A stretch of DNA of 64,000 nucleotides from Frateuria_A yonginensis (GCF_037137055.1 NZ_JBBBNY010000008.1:62001-126000); one strand, 5' to 3'; shown: positions 7,428 through 15,868, counted from the stretch's first letter. The notes: generated by a model from the letters alone, not told the origin. Numbers and translations are program-made.

Positions 7428-9458
7428 GTGTCGCTGCCCTCCCCCGCCGGCAACGAAGATCTTTTCCGCACGTTGTTCGAGACCGCGCCCGACGCCATGG
7501 TCGTGGTCGATCGCGAAGGCAACATCGTGCTGGCGAACCCGCAGGCGCACCGGCTGTTCGGCTACCCGCCGGCCGGCATGCTCGGCCTGCGCATCGAGAG
7601 CCTGCTGCCCGAGAGCGTGCGCGCCGCGCACATCGCGCACCGCTCGCGCTACATGGCGCAGCCGCGCGTGCGGCCGATGGGCGCCGGCTACGAGCTGACC
7701 GGCGTGCGCCGCAACGGCGAGGCGTTCCCGGTCGAGATCGCGCTCAGCCCGATCGGCACCGGCATGTTCGCCGCCTCGATCCGCGACATTTCCGAGACCC
7801 AGCGGGCGCGCCAGGCATTGCAGCGCGCCCGCTACGACACCTACCTGGCGCAGTTGGGCAAGCTGGTGCTGGAGTCCGGGCGCGAGGAGGCGGCGCTCAG
7901 GGCGGTGCTCGCCCTGCTGGCCGAGGCGCTGGGCGCCGAAGGCGTGGCGATCGCCTTTGGCGATGCGGACGGCTCGGCCCTGCCGGTACGCGCGGCCAGC
8001 GGCATCGCGGCGGCGCTGGCGCAGGCGCTCACCGATGCCCTGGGGCGTGACCGGCAGGCCGGGCAACTGGCCGGGCGCGAGCGTGCGGCACGTACCCTGG
8101 CGCACGAGGCGGCGGCCGACGATCTGCCCGCGCTGCGGGCCACGCTCGCCGCGCACGGATTCGGCGACGCGGCGATAGTGCCCCTGCTCGATCGCCAGGA
8201 GCCGGGCGTCCTGCTTGCGCTGGCGCGCGAGCCCGGCGCCTACGACAGCGACAAGCTGCATTTCCTGCAGCTGGCCGCCAACATGCTGGCCGCGGCGATC
8301 CAGCGCAGCCGCAGCGAGGAGCAGCTCTCGCATGCCCAGCGCCTGGACGCGCTCGGTCAGCTCACCGGCGGTATCGCCCATGACTTCAACAACCTGCTGA
8401 CCATCGTCTCGGGTAACCTGCAGATCCTGGATGCCGAGTACGGTGACCGCACCGCCGACGCGCACGAGCTGATCGAAAGCGCCTCGCGCGCGGTCGACCG
8501 CTGCATCAACCTCACCCGCAAGCTGCTCGGCTTCGCGCGGCGGCGGTCGCTGACGCCGCGGCCGGTGCGCCCGCAGCAGGCCTTTTCGGAACTGGCGGAC
8601 ATGCTGATGCGCACGCTCGGCGCACGCATCCGCGTGAGCCTGGACTGCCCGAGCGACGTGCCGGCCGTGCAGGCCGACGCGGGCGAGCTGGAGACGGCGC
8701 TGGTCAACCTCGCGCTCAACGCACGCGATGCCATGGCCGAGGGCGGATTGCTCTCGATCAGCGCGCGCGAGCGCCGCATCGACGCCGGAGCCGACGGCCA
8801 GCTAGCGCCGGGGCGCTACGTCGCCTTCGTCGTGGAAGACAACGGCAGCGGCATGTCGCGCGAGGTGCTCAACCGCGCGCTGGAGCCCTTCTTCACCACC
8901 AAGGATGCCGGCAAGGGCAGCGGCCTGGGCCTGAGCATGGTCTACGGCTTCGTCAAGCAGTCCGGCGGGTACCTGGCCATCGAAAGCCAGCCCGGCCAGG
9001 GCACGCGGGTGGAGCTGCTGCTGCCCGTCGCCCACGGCGTGCACGAGTCGCCGGCCGTCGCGCGGGACACGACCGTGGCGTCCGGGCACGTGCTGGTGCT
9101 GGTGGTCGAGGACGAACCGGGCGTACGCAAGGTGGCGGTGCGCTTCCTGCGCTCGCTCGGCTACGACACGCTGGAGGCCGCCGATGCCGCGCAGGCGCTG
9201 CGGCAACTGCGCGACGAGCCCAGGATCCAGCTGCTGTTCTCGGACGTGGTGCTGGGCAGCGGCCAGACCGGCTTCGAGCTGGTGCGGCAGGCCCGCGCGC
9301 TGCGCCCACGCTTGCCGGCGCTGCTTGCCTCCGGCTACGAACGCTCGGCGATCGGTGCCGACGAGGCGGCCCGCAGCGGCGTCGAGCTGCTGCGCAAGCC
9401 CTACCGCCTGGAGCAACTCGGCGAGGCCCTGGCGCGCGCGCTCGAACGAGGCGACTGA
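7428..9458 (+). CDS. PAS-GAF hybrid sensor histidine kinase
   Basis: A 676-residue protein without clear membrane segments. It has a PAS domain at about 12-125, a GAF-like domain at about 145-290, and a HisKA region with His318 in GGIAHDFNNLL, the NtrB-like H-box. The ATPase domain carries the N-box NLALNARDAM, then DNGSGM and GKGSGLGLSMVYGF. A C-terminal receiver domain (about 555-672) has its phospho-Asp in LLFSDVVLG. It would autophosphorylate, pass phosphate to its own receiver and to the OmpR-type regulator encoded 4 nt upstream. Start is GTG. A cytoplasmic PAS-GAF sensor next to the anaerobic-stress island suggests redox or energy sensing, which is inference. Confidence 0.88.
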   Translation: MSLPSPAGNEDLFRTLFETAPDAMVVVDREGNIVLANPQAHRLFGYPPAGMLGLRIESLLPESVRAAHIAHRSRYMAQPRVRPMGAGYELTGVRRNGEAFPVEIALSPIGTGMFAASIRDISETQRARQALQRARYDTYLAQLGKLVLESGREEAALRAVLALLAEALGAEGVAIAFGDADGSALPVRAASGIAAALAQALTDALGRDRQAGQLAGRERAARTLAHEAAADDLPALRATLAAHGFGDAAIVPLLDRQEPGVLLALAREPGAYDSDKLHFLQLAANMLAAAIQRSRSEEQLSHAQRLDALGQLTGGIAHDFNNLLTIVSGNLQILDAEYGDRTADAHELIESASRAVDRCINLTRKLLGFARRRSLTPRPVRPQQAFSELADMLMRTLGARIRVSLDCPSDVPAVQADAGELETALVNLALNARDAMAEGGLLSISARERRIDAGADGQLAPGRYVAFVVEDNGSGMSREVLNRALEPFFTTKDAGKGSGLGLSMVYGFVKQSGGYLAIESQPGQGTRVELLLPVAHGVHESPAVARDTTVASGHVLVLVVEDEPGVRKVAVRFLRSLGYDTLEAADAAQALRQLRDEPRIQLLFSDVVLGSGQTGFELVRQARALRPRLPALLASGYERSAIGADEAARSGVELLRKPYRLEQLGEALARALERGD

Positions 9459-9475
9459 ATCGCCCCCTGCCCTGC

Positions 9476-10189
9476 CTAGTGCACGCAACTGCCCTGCCGG
9501 GCCATGCGCCGCAGGCCGTCCGGATCCAGCACGCGGATCTCGCGCCGCTGCACGGCGATGCACTGCAGGCGGTCCAGCCGCGACAGCGCGCGCGTGACCG
9601 TCTCGTGCTTGAGCGCGAGGAAGCTGGCGATGTCCGCCCGGCCCATGCGTAGCAGGAAGTGGCGCGGGCTGAAACCCAGGCGCATGTGGCGCTCGGCCAT
9701 GTCCAGCAGGAACGCGGCCACGCGCTGGTCCGCGCTCAGCGTGCCCAGCGCCAGCATCCAGGCGCGGTCGCTGCGGATCTCCTCGGCCAGCGCGGCGGTC
9801 AGGCGCATCTGCAGCTCGGGCATCTGCAGGCAGGCCAGCAGCACCGGCGGATACGGCAGCTCCCAGATCTCGCTGCCGTCCAGCGCCACCACGTCGCAGG
9901 AGTAGCCGGCCAGGCCGATCGACTCCACCCCGACCAGGTCGCCGCGCATGCGGAAGCCGGTGACCCGCTCGCGACCGTCCTCGGACAGCTCGCTCGCCTT
10001 CAGGAAGCCCGCGTGCACGAGGAAGATCGCGTGGAACGGCTGCCCCGCACGGTAGGCATGCTGGCCGGCGACCAGCTTGCGGCGCAGCACGGGCACGTGC
10101 CGCTTGAGTTGTTCGATGTCGATCGCGCCGGACAAGAGCTGAGACGCCGCCGGAACGGAAGGCAGGGAGGGGATGGCGATCGCGTTCAT
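9476..10189 (-). CDS. CRP/FNR-family transcription regulator
   Basis: A 237-residue protein with a cyclic-nucleotide-binding-like beta roll (about 30-140), a dimer helix, and a winged HTH (about 165-225). The recognition helix KHETVTRALSRL keeps the Glu and Arg used by FNR to read TTGAT half-sites (ExxTR here, ExxSR in FNR). The N-terminus has no cysteine cluster, so it should not hold an oxygen-sensing Fe-S centre of the FNR type. It lies at the edge of a gene island carrying several FNR-like boxes, which it may control. The upstream broken alcohol dehydrogenase frame runs into it without a stop; I chose the ATG at 10189 from the length and family alignment. Confidence 0.85.
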   Translation of the reverse strand: MNAIAIPSLPSVPAASQLLSGAIDIEQLKRHVPVLRRKLVAGQHAYRAGQPFHAIFLVHAGFLKASELSEDGRERVTGFRMRGDLVGVESIGLAGYSCDVVALDGSEIWELPYPPVLLACLQMPELQMRLTAALAEEIRSDRAWMLALGTLSADQRVAAFLLDMAERHMRLGFSPRHFLLRMGRADIASFLALKHETVTRALSRLDRLQCIAVQRREIRVLDPDGLRRMARQGSCVH

Positions 10190-10303
10190 GGCTCGGATCT
10201 CGTGTCGCTGCGGCGAAGACAGCTGCAGGCTAGCGAGCCGGTGCAACGGCCCGACCACCGCCGCGCAACCCTGTGTAACGATCCGTAACAGCCGCCCCGC
10301 GTA

Positions 10304-11280
10304 CGGCACCAGCACCGCGGCACCCTCGAACCGTCCGTGCCGCAGATCGTCCAGGGCCCGGTTGGCCATCGCCAGCGGATAGCGGCGGGTGGTGGCGTGC
10401 ACCGCCGCCTGCGCGGCCGCATCGAAGAAGCCGTGCGCGTCGGAGCGGGTCAGGTTGGCCACCGACGCCAGTTCGCGCTCCTCCCACAGCAGCCGGTACG
10501 GAAACGCGGGAATGTCGGACATGTGGATGCCCCCGCACACCACCCGGCCGCCCTTGCGCACGGCGCGCAGCGCCAGCGGCACCAGCTCGCCGGCCGGTGC
10601 GAAGATGATGGCTGCGTCAAGCGGCTCGGGCGGGCGCATGTCGGCATCGCCGGCCCAGGTCGCGCCCTGCCCCCGCGCGAACGCCTGCGCCGCGGTATCG
10701 CCCGGCCGGGTGAACGCGAAGATGCGTCGCCCCTGGACCCTCGCCACCTGGGTCAGCAGGTGGGCGGCCGCGCCGAAGCCGTAGAGGCCGATGCTGCGCG
10801 CCTCCCCGGTCTTCAGCAAGGCCCGCCAGCCGATCAGGCCGGCGCACAGCAACGGCGCCGTCGCCACCGGATCCACCTCGCCGAGCGGAATGCAGAACGC
10901 CGCGCGTGAGACCAGATGGCTGGCGAAACCGCCGGGCGCGTGTAGCCGGTGAACTGCGGCGCGTCGCAAAGGTTCTCGCGCCCGCTGCGGCAGTAGTCGC
11001 AGACACCGCAGGCCGACCCCAGCCATGGGACGCCGAGGCGCTGCCCCGGCGCGGGTTCGGCCATGTCCGGTCCGAGCGCGTCCACCACGCCGACCACCTC
11101 GTGGCCGGGAACCACCGGCGGGTGCACACCAGGCAGTTCGCCGTCGATCACGTGCAGGTCGGTGCGGCACACGCCGCAGGCCTCCACCCGCAGCCGGACC
11201 TCGCCCGGGCCCGGCACGGGCGTCGGCAGGTCGCGCGGCACCAGCGGCTGGCCGACGGTCTCGAGCACCATCGCATGCAC
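10304..11280 (-). pseudogene. zinc alcohol dehydrogenase, frameshifted
   Basis: The first about 115 residues read as a medium-chain zinc alcohol dehydrogenase: MHAMVLETVGQPLVPRDLP, catalytic-zinc Cys in VEACGVCRTDLH, GHEVVG, and the structural-zinc set ACGVCDYCRSGRENLC. At about 10934-10940, in TGYTRP, the frame slips by one base and continues as GGFASHLV, LIGWRALL, GLYGFGAAAH and RVVCGGIHMSDIPAF. The two parts add up to a normal ~325 residues. The second frame then lacks a stop after AAVLVP and stays open into the CRP/FNR gene. It would have reduced aldehyde to alcohol in the same fermentative island. A single sequencing error at the frameshift cannot be excluded, but the missing stop is independent evidence of decay. 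Confidence 0.7.
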
Positions 11281-11292
11281 GGCGACAGGCCC

Positions 11293-12120
11293 TCAGTGGC
11301 GGAACAGTACCGGCAGCCGTGCGTTCCACAGCACGTAGCGGGTCGCGCCGCCCAACGCCCATTCGCTGAATCGGCTGCGGCCGTAGGCGCCCATCACCAG
11401 CAAGTCGGCATGCAGGCGGTCGGCCTGCTCCAGCAGCACCTCGCCGACCTCGTCGTCCTCGCAGGCGAGATCCTGCGAGCGGGCGTGGATGCCGTGGCGG
11501 TCGAGGTAGGCGTCGATGTCGAACGGCGGCTTCCAGGAGACCTCCTGGAAGGCGTCCTTGGAGGCGCCACGCAGCAGCACCACCTCGCTGGCGCGTTGCA
11601 GCAACGGCAGCGCAGCGTGCACGGCGCGGATCGCCTCGGTGGAGCCGTTCCAGGCAACCGCCATGCGCGCGAGTGAAACCTCGCCCACCGGCTCGGGCGG
11701 CACCACGATGCAGGGCAAGCCGACGGCGAGCACCAGGATCGCCAGGTCCGGTGGCGAGGCCCAGGTCCATTCGGGATGGCGCTCCAGCACCAGCAGGTCG
11801 TGCCAGGTCGCGATCTGCACCAGCGCATCGGACAGGTGGCCCTGGCCGACCATCCAGGCGGCACGCTCCACGCCCATGTCGTTCGCCCAGGCGACGAAGG
11901 GCCGCTCGGCAGCCATCGCGCCGGCCTCCAGCACCCGCGCCGTGTCGGTCACCGCCTGGATCAGCTCGGGCGTGCTGAAGCTCGGCATTGCGTAGAGCGG
12001 CGAGGGATAAATGTAGGCGCCCGTGAGCGACGCCTCCATCAGCGCGGCGAGCCTGGCGCCGTACTGCGCGCCGCGGGGCCACGTTTCGAAGTTGATGGCG
12101 TTGACCACGATGTCGTACAT
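11293..12120 (-). CDS. universal stress protein, two-domain
   Basis: A 275-residue protein of UspE-like length with two Usp folds. The C-terminal half carries the ATP-binding signature GAYGRSRFSEWALGGATRYVL; the N-terminal half (MYDIVVNAINFETW...) lacks a clean one. I set the start at 12120, where AGGGAAGA lies at ribosome distance and the N-terminus aligns with the paralogues at 12349 and 15922. An FNR-like box is centred about 90 nt upstream of the ATG. Usp proteins support survival under oxygen or nutrient stress; the precise job is unknown. The gene precedes the broken alcohol dehydrogenase by 12 nt and was probably co-transcribed with it. Confidence 0.85.
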   Translation of the reverse strand: MYDIVVNAINFETWPRGAQYGARLAALMEASLTGAYIYPSPLYAMPSFSTPELIQAVTDTARVLEAGAMAAERPFVAWANDMGVERAAWMVGQGHLSDALVQIATWHDLLVLERHPEWTWASPPDLAILVLAVGLPCIVVPPEPVGEVSLARMAVAWNGSTEAIRAVHAALPLLQRASEVVLLRGASKDAFQEVSWKPPFDIDAYLDRHGIHARSQDLACEDDEVGEVLLEQADRLHADLLVMGAYGRSRFSEWALGGATRYVLWNARLPVLFRH

Positions 12121-12202
12121 GGCGTCTTCCCTCGAAGCGGTGGACTGCCTGCGGCGTGGACGTGGCAGCACCGCCACGCTAGCCCGCCGGGGCCCGCGGG
12201 GC

Positions 12203-12216
12203 ATGATGCAGATCAA
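12203..12216. promoter_or_regulatory. FNR/ANR-like box upstream of usp (minus)
   Basis: ATGAT-GCAG-ATCAA on the plus strand (TTGAT-CTGC-ATCAT on the minus), nine of ten consensus positions. It is centred about 90 nt before the ATG at 12120. Confidence 0.6.
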
Positions 12217-12275
12217 TCGCACCGCGCCTTGCTGCTCCTCGATCTCGAACGCTTCGAAGCCGGGCACCGGTGGCG

Positions 12276-12289
12276 GTGACGTGGATCAA
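12276..12289. promoter_or_regulatory. FNR/ANR-like box upstream of usp (plus)
   Basis: GTGAC-GTGG-ATCAA, eight of ten consensus positions, with centre about 67 nt before the GTG start at 12349. It pairs with the box at 12203 in one divergent promoter region. Confidence 0.5.
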
Positions 12290-12348
12290 CTGGGGGTGCG
12301 GCGTGCGCTGGCACGCTGCCACCCAGAGACCTACGAGAGGTGCGCTCG

Positions 12349-13149
12349 GTGCGCGACGTCGTCGTCCTCAGCCCGGGCTTCCGGAGCTGGCATGCCAGCG
12401 TGCGGTACGCGGCCCGATTGGCGGCGACCACGCAGGCGGTACTGACCGGCCTGTACGTCGGTGCACGCCATGCGCCGATGCCGGGGCCGCCGTTGCTGGC
12501 CGAGGAAATGTCCGCCTACATGCAGGACGAACTGCAGCAGGCAATGCTGGCCGGACACGGCTTCGCCGAATGGGCCAGGCAGTTGGGCGTGCGCGATGCG
12601 CGCTGGCAGGTGGCCATCGGCCGTACCGCCGACGCGCTGGCGCTGGCGGGCAACTGGAACGACGTGGTGGTGCTGCCCTGCGCTGTCTCCCCCCACCCCG
12701 AGGACGAGCGCCTGATCCGCGAGACGCTGCATTCCGGTGCCGCCTGCATCGCCGTGCCCGACGCCGGCCTCGCACCGGCCCCTGTGATCTGTGCGGCCGT
12801 CGCCTGGAACGGCACCGTCGCCTCCAGTCGCGCGCTGCACGCGGCCCTGCCACTGTTGCGGCTCGCGCAGGCGGTGGTGCTGCTGCAACCGGGCAAGCCC
12901 GACGCCGGGCCGCGAGCCGACGCCCTCGCCCATCTGCACGCCCATGGCGTGTCCGTCTCGGCGGTGGAGTCGCTGGACGGGCCGGACGAGGATGTCGTCG
13001 GGCAGATCCTGATGTACGCCAGCGAGCACCACGCGGACCTGCTTGTGATGGGCGCGAGCGGGCGTCGCTGGCGCGACGAGCGGTGCTTTGGCGCGACCAC
13101 GACCGGCGTGCTCGCGGGCAGCCGCCTGCCGATGTTTCTCAGGTCCTGA
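12349..13149 (+). CDS. universal stress protein, two-domain
   Basis: A 266-residue Usp paralogue. I use GTG at 12349, since GAGAGGTG at 12335-12342 gives ribosome-site spacing and the resulting N-terminus VRDVVVLSPGFRSW lines up with its neighbours; GTG at 12340 is the alternative. The C-terminal half has LLVMGASGRRWRDERCFGATTTGVL, where the glycine pattern of the ATP loop is partly altered, so nucleotide binding may be weaker. It is divergent from the usp at 11293-12120 across two FNR-like boxes and convergent with the next usp. Confidence 0.82.
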   Translation: MRDVVVLSPGFRSWHASVRYAARLAATTQAVLTGLYVGARHAPMPGPPLLAEEMSAYMQDELQQAMLAGHGFAEWARQLGVRDARWQVAIGRTADALALAGNWNDVVVLPCAVSPHPEDERLIRETLHSGAACIAVPDAGLAPAPVICAAVAWNGTVASSRALHAALPLLRLAQAVVLLQPGKPDAGPRADALAHLHAHGVSVSAVESLDGPDEDVVGQILMYASEHHADLLVMGASGRRWRDERCFGATTTGVLAGSRLPMFLRS

Positions 13150-13187
13150 ACCGCGGGGTGCCGGGGCACCGCCCGCGGCGCGAAGCT

Positions 13188-14078
13188 TCAGTGCTGCAGG
13201 AAGATCGGCATCCGGGCATGGCAGAGCACGTGGCGGGTCGCTCCGCCCAGCACGCGCTCGCGCAGGCGGGAATGTCCGAAGGCGCCCATCACCACCAGAT
13301 CCGCGCCGACCTGCTCGGCCTTCTTCAGCAGACTCGCGCCGGCCACGTGTGCCGGGATACCCACGCACATCGGATCGGGTTCGATCTCGTGCCGCGCCAG
13401 GTAGAGGAATGGCTCGAAGCGAGGCGCGTAGGCCTCCCCTTCCTGCACGTGCCGATGCCCGCCATCCAGCAGCACCACCCGCCGGGCCTCCTGCAGGAAC
13501 GGCAAGGCGGCGTGGATGGCGCGGGTGGCTTCGGTGCTGCCGTCCCAGGCCACCAGCACGCGCGAGAAGTGCGCCGGGCGATCCCAGCCCGGCGGCAGCA
13601 CCAGGCTCGGCAATCGGCAGGTCAGCAGCGCCTCGCCGAGCACCTCGGCCATCGCCTCCTCTTCGACCAGGTCGCGCTCGAGCACGGCCAGGCTGTTCCA
13701 CACTCCGAGCTCGCGCAGCACCCGCGCAAGGCCGGAGCGGGCGACCACCCAGGAAGCGTGGAGCACACCCTTCTCGCGGGCGAAGCCGCGGAAGGCGGCG
13801 CCCTCCTCGGTATCGCGCAGCGGCGTGTCCAGCAGCAGGCCGAGCGCCGAGGGTTCGCTTTCCGGGCCCCGCAGCATGCGCAGGGCGGCATCGACGAAAC
13901 ACCCCGTGAGCAGGCTGCCCCAGCGCGCGGCGAGCGATGCCGCGACCTGCACGGCCGGGTTCCACGGCTCGGTGCCGGTCGCGATCGCCAGGATGTCGGC
14001 GGGCTTCCCCGCGCCGCGCATGGCCTGCGCTGCGGCCGACGGTAGCCACGGCACCTGGGTACCGAAGGAAACGGACAT
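13188..14078 (-). CDS. universal stress protein, two-domain
   Basis: A 296-residue Usp paralogue with an extended N-terminus (about 25 residues before ADILAIATG). The C-terminal ATP loop is GAFGHSRLRERVLGGATRHVL, intact; VLVAWDGSTEATRAIHAALPFL marks the start of the second Usp fold. It follows the acetyltransferase gene by 13 nt on the same strand, so the pair likely shares the promoter bearing the FNR-like box at 14732. A GNAT-Usp pair in an anaerobic island hints at acetylation-linked control of metabolism, which is inference. Confidence 0.85.
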   Translation of the reverse strand: MSVSFGTQVPWLPSAAAQAMRGAGKPADILAIATGTEPWNPAVQVAASLAARWGSLLTGCFVDAALRMLRGPESEPSALGLLLDTPLRDTEEGAAFRGFAREKGVLHASWVVARSGLARVLRELGVWNSLAVLERDLVEEEAMAEVLGEALLTCRLPSLVLPPGWDRPAHFSRVLVAWDGSTEATRAIHAALPFLQEARRVVLLDGGHRHVQEGEAYAPRFEPFLYLARHEIEPDPMCVGIPAHVAGASLLKKAEQVGADLVVMGAFGHSRLRERVLGGATRHVLCHARMPIFLQH

Positions 14079-14091
14079 GGCAGCGTCCTCG

Positions 14092-14667
14092 TTACAGGTC
14101 GAGCGTGTAGAGCACCTGGCTCGGATCGTCCGGATCCAGCGAGCGGCGGAAGCCCAGGAAGGTGGCCAGGTCGCGCATCGGCTCGTTGTCGCCCGCGTCG
14201 ATGGAGAACATCTGCTGGAAGCCGTGCTCGCGCGCCGTGTCGATCAGGTGCCGCATGAGCAGCACGGCCAGTCCGCGATGACGCCAGTTCTCCGCCACGG
14301 TGACCGCGCACTCGCAGCGGAGGTTGTCGTTGGTGGCGCTGTAGCGGCTGACGCCGACTTCGCGCAACTGGCCTTCCTCGTGCGCCAACGCCACGAAAGC
14401 CATCCGGCGGTCGTAGTCCACGTCCATCAGCTGGTCGACCAGCCGGGGGCTCGCGTCCTTGAACGTGCACAGGAAGCGGAAGCGGCGCGAGTCCGGCGAA
14501 AGCATCCGCAGGAAGGTTTCCTCGCGGGCGCGGTCGTTCGGCTGCAGTGGACGGATCAGCACGGGCGTGCCGTCCCGGAGATGGTCGATCCAGTGACTGC
14601 CTTCGAGCGACTTGAACGGCGCGTTGCCGTTGGTGGCAGGGATCGTTTCGGACGGAGAGGCGGGCAT
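14092..14667 (-). CDS. GNAT acetyltransferase (protein-lysine acetyltransferase-like)
   Basis: A 191-residue GNAT-fold protein. After a 25-residue polar lead it reads DGTPVLIRPLQPNDRAREE, FLRMLSPDSRRFRFL, and the acetyl-CoA loop ENWRHRGLAVLLMRHLI at about 126-142. This is the arrangement of the catalytic GNAT domain found at the C-terminus of Pat/YfiQ-type lysine acetyltransferases, here free-standing without the acyl-CoA synthetase-like part. It may acetylate proteins when acetyl-CoA or acetyl-phosphate rises, in keeping with the nearby phosphoketolase and acetate kinase. It is the first gene of a two-gene unit with usp 13188-14078. The start at 14667 was chosen over longer in-frame extensions. 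Confidence 0.75.
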   Translation of the reverse strand: MPASPSETIPATNGNAPFKSLEGSHWIDHLRDGTPVLIRPLQPNDRAREETFLRMLSPDSRRFRFLCTFKDASPRLVDQLMDVDYDRRMAFVALAHEEGQLREVGVSRYSATNDNLRCECAVTVAENWRHRGLAVLLMRHLIDTAREHGFQQMFSIDAGDNEPMRDLATFLGFRRSLDPDDPSQVLYTLDL

Positions 14668-14731
14668 GGTGGAACCCTCGCTTGCGATGTGGCCTTCGGC
14701 CGCATTGGGCCATGCCGGCGCGCAGGCCGGA

Positions 14732-14745
14732 TTGATCCGCGTCAA
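14732..14745. promoter_or_regulatory. FNR/ANR-like box upstream of the GNAT gene
   Basis: TTGAT-CCGC-GTCAA (TTGAC-GCGG-ATCAA on the minus strand), nine of ten consensus positions, centred about 72 nt before the ATG at 14667. Confidence 0.65.
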
Positions 14746-14961
14746 CTCCGCGTGCTGCCTTCCAACGGCCCACCCTCGCCCTGACGGCGACGTGGAATGC
14801 CCGCGTGCAGCAGTGCCAGCCAGCCGACCGATCCCAGCATCATCGCACCCCATCCGGAGAAGCCCATGGCGTCGGGCGGCGCCAGCGCAGCGCCGGCAGC
14901 TTGAACACCGCACCAGCATGACCCGCAAGCCGTCCGTCGGCAGCAGGATATGCTTGAACAT
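14742..14961 (-). pseudogene. universal stress protein remnant
   Basis: The minus strand opens with MFKHILLPTDG at 14961, the canonical N-terminus of single-domain Usp proteins, 10 nt after the SDR stop side. Homology is lost at once: the frame continues as an Arg/Cys-rich run with no Usp motifs. A different frame carries a 41-residue peptide from ATG 14867 (MGFSGWGAMMLGSVGWLALLHAGI...) with one membrane-like stretch and no ribosome site; I do not call it a gene. The segment is best read as the stump of a deleted fifth usp. Confidence 0.55.
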
Positions 14962-14971
14962 GCGCGTCTCC

Positions 14972-15742
14972 TCAGCGGCAGGTATAGCCGCCGTCGATGA
15001 CCAGTTCGCTGCCGGTGACGAACTTGGCCTCGTCGGAGGCCAGGTAGACCACGCCCCAGGCGATGTCGTCCGGCTCTCCCATGTGCCCCAGCGGGTGCAG
15101 CGCGCCGACCTGCTGGCGCTGCGCCTGCGGGTCGCCACCGTGGCCGGCGAGGTAGCCCTCGACCATCGGCGTCCAGATGAAGCCCGGATGGATCGAGTTG
15201 ACGCGAATGCCGTCGGCCGCGTACTGCAGCGCGTCGGTCTTGCTCATCAGCCGCACGGCGCCCTTGGACGCGTGGTAGGGCGGCACGTCCGGCGCGCCGA
15301 CCAGGCCGTAGATGGAGGACAGGTTGACGATGCTGCCGCCACCGGCACGGCGCAGGTGTGCGATCGCGTGCTTGGTGCAGAAGAACACGCCCTTCACGTT
15401 GACCGCCTGCACGCGGTCCCACTCCTCTTCGCTGAGTTCGTGGGTCGGCTTGTCGGGCCCGGCGATGCCGGCGTTGTTGACCAGCACGTCCAGCCGCCCG
15501 AACGCCTCGACGGTTGCGCCGATGGCGCGCGCGACCTCGGCCTCGGCGGCCACGTCGGCATGGATGTAGCGGACCTGGCGCCCCTGGGCAGCGAGCTCGG
15601 CGGCCAGGGCGTGCCCCGCCTCGTCCTGGCGGTCCAGGGTCGCCACGCGCGCGCCCTCTTCCGCCATGCGCCGCACGCAGGCGGCACCGATGCCTACCGC
15701 ACCACCGGTGACGATGCCTACCTTGCCGTCGAGCCTGTTCAT
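14972..15742 (-). CDS. SDR-family NAD(P)-dependent oxidoreductase
   Basis: A 256-residue classical short-chain dehydrogenase. The cofactor loop is TGGAVGIGAA near residue 13, followed by NNAG near 85, the catalytic Ser in NLSSIYG, and Tyr/Lys in YHASK near 154-158. The tail GSELVIDGGYTCR is typical. Start at 15742 has GAGG 7 nt upstream. The substrate is unknown; relatives act on sugars, alcohols or 3-oxoacyl groups. It diverges from usp 15922 across a gap with two FNR-like boxes, so it is probably induced when oxygen falls. Confidence 0.85.
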   Translation of the reverse strand: MNRLDGKVGIVTGGAVGIGAACVRRMAEEGARVATLDRQDEAGHALAAELAAQGRQVRYIHADVAAEAEVARAIGATVEAFGRLDVLVNNAGIAGPDKPTHELSEEEWDRVQAVNVKGVFFCTKHAIAHLRRAGGGSIVNLSSIYGLVGAPDVPPYHASKGAVRLMSKTDALQYAADGIRVNSIHPGFIWTPMVEGYLAGHGGDPQAQRQQVGALHPLGHMGEPDDIAWGVVYLASDEAKFVTGSELVIDGGYTCR

Positions 15743-15800
15743 CGCGCACCTCGCCTGTGTTCCATCGCAGCCCAGCGTAGGCATGCATGGCCCGGGCGAC

Positions 15801-15814
15801 TTGACCATGGTCAA
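15801..15814. promoter_or_regulatory. FNR/ANR-like palindrome, SDR/usp gap
   Basis: TTGAC-CATG-GTCAA, a perfect 14-bp palindrome, centred 65 nt upstream of the SDR start at 15742. Confidence 0.6.
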
Positions 15815-15854
15815 CACGGTCGCGCGTGGCGGCGCCAACCGGTCGGACGCGTGC

Positions 15855-15868
15855 TTGATCCTGGTCAA
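15855..15868. promoter_or_regulatory. FNR/ANR-like box, SDR/usp gap
   Basis: TTGAT-CCTG-GTCAA, nine of ten consensus positions, centred about 60 nt upstream of the usp start at 15922. Confidence 0.65.

Noticed and set aside
9476..12082. One 868-residue protein
   Set aside because: It only joins the CRP/FNR gene, the second half of the frameshifted dehydrogenase and antisense-like sequence of a usp gene; no single protein family spans it.
13150..13187. GGTGCC-GG-GGCACC hairpin between convergent usp genes as a terminator
   Set aside because: The stem is only six pairs with no T-run, too weak to list.
14742..14867. 41-residue membrane peptide MGFSGWGAMM... as a gene
   Set aside because: No ribosome site, and it overlaps the usp remnant in another frame; left inside the pseudogene entry.
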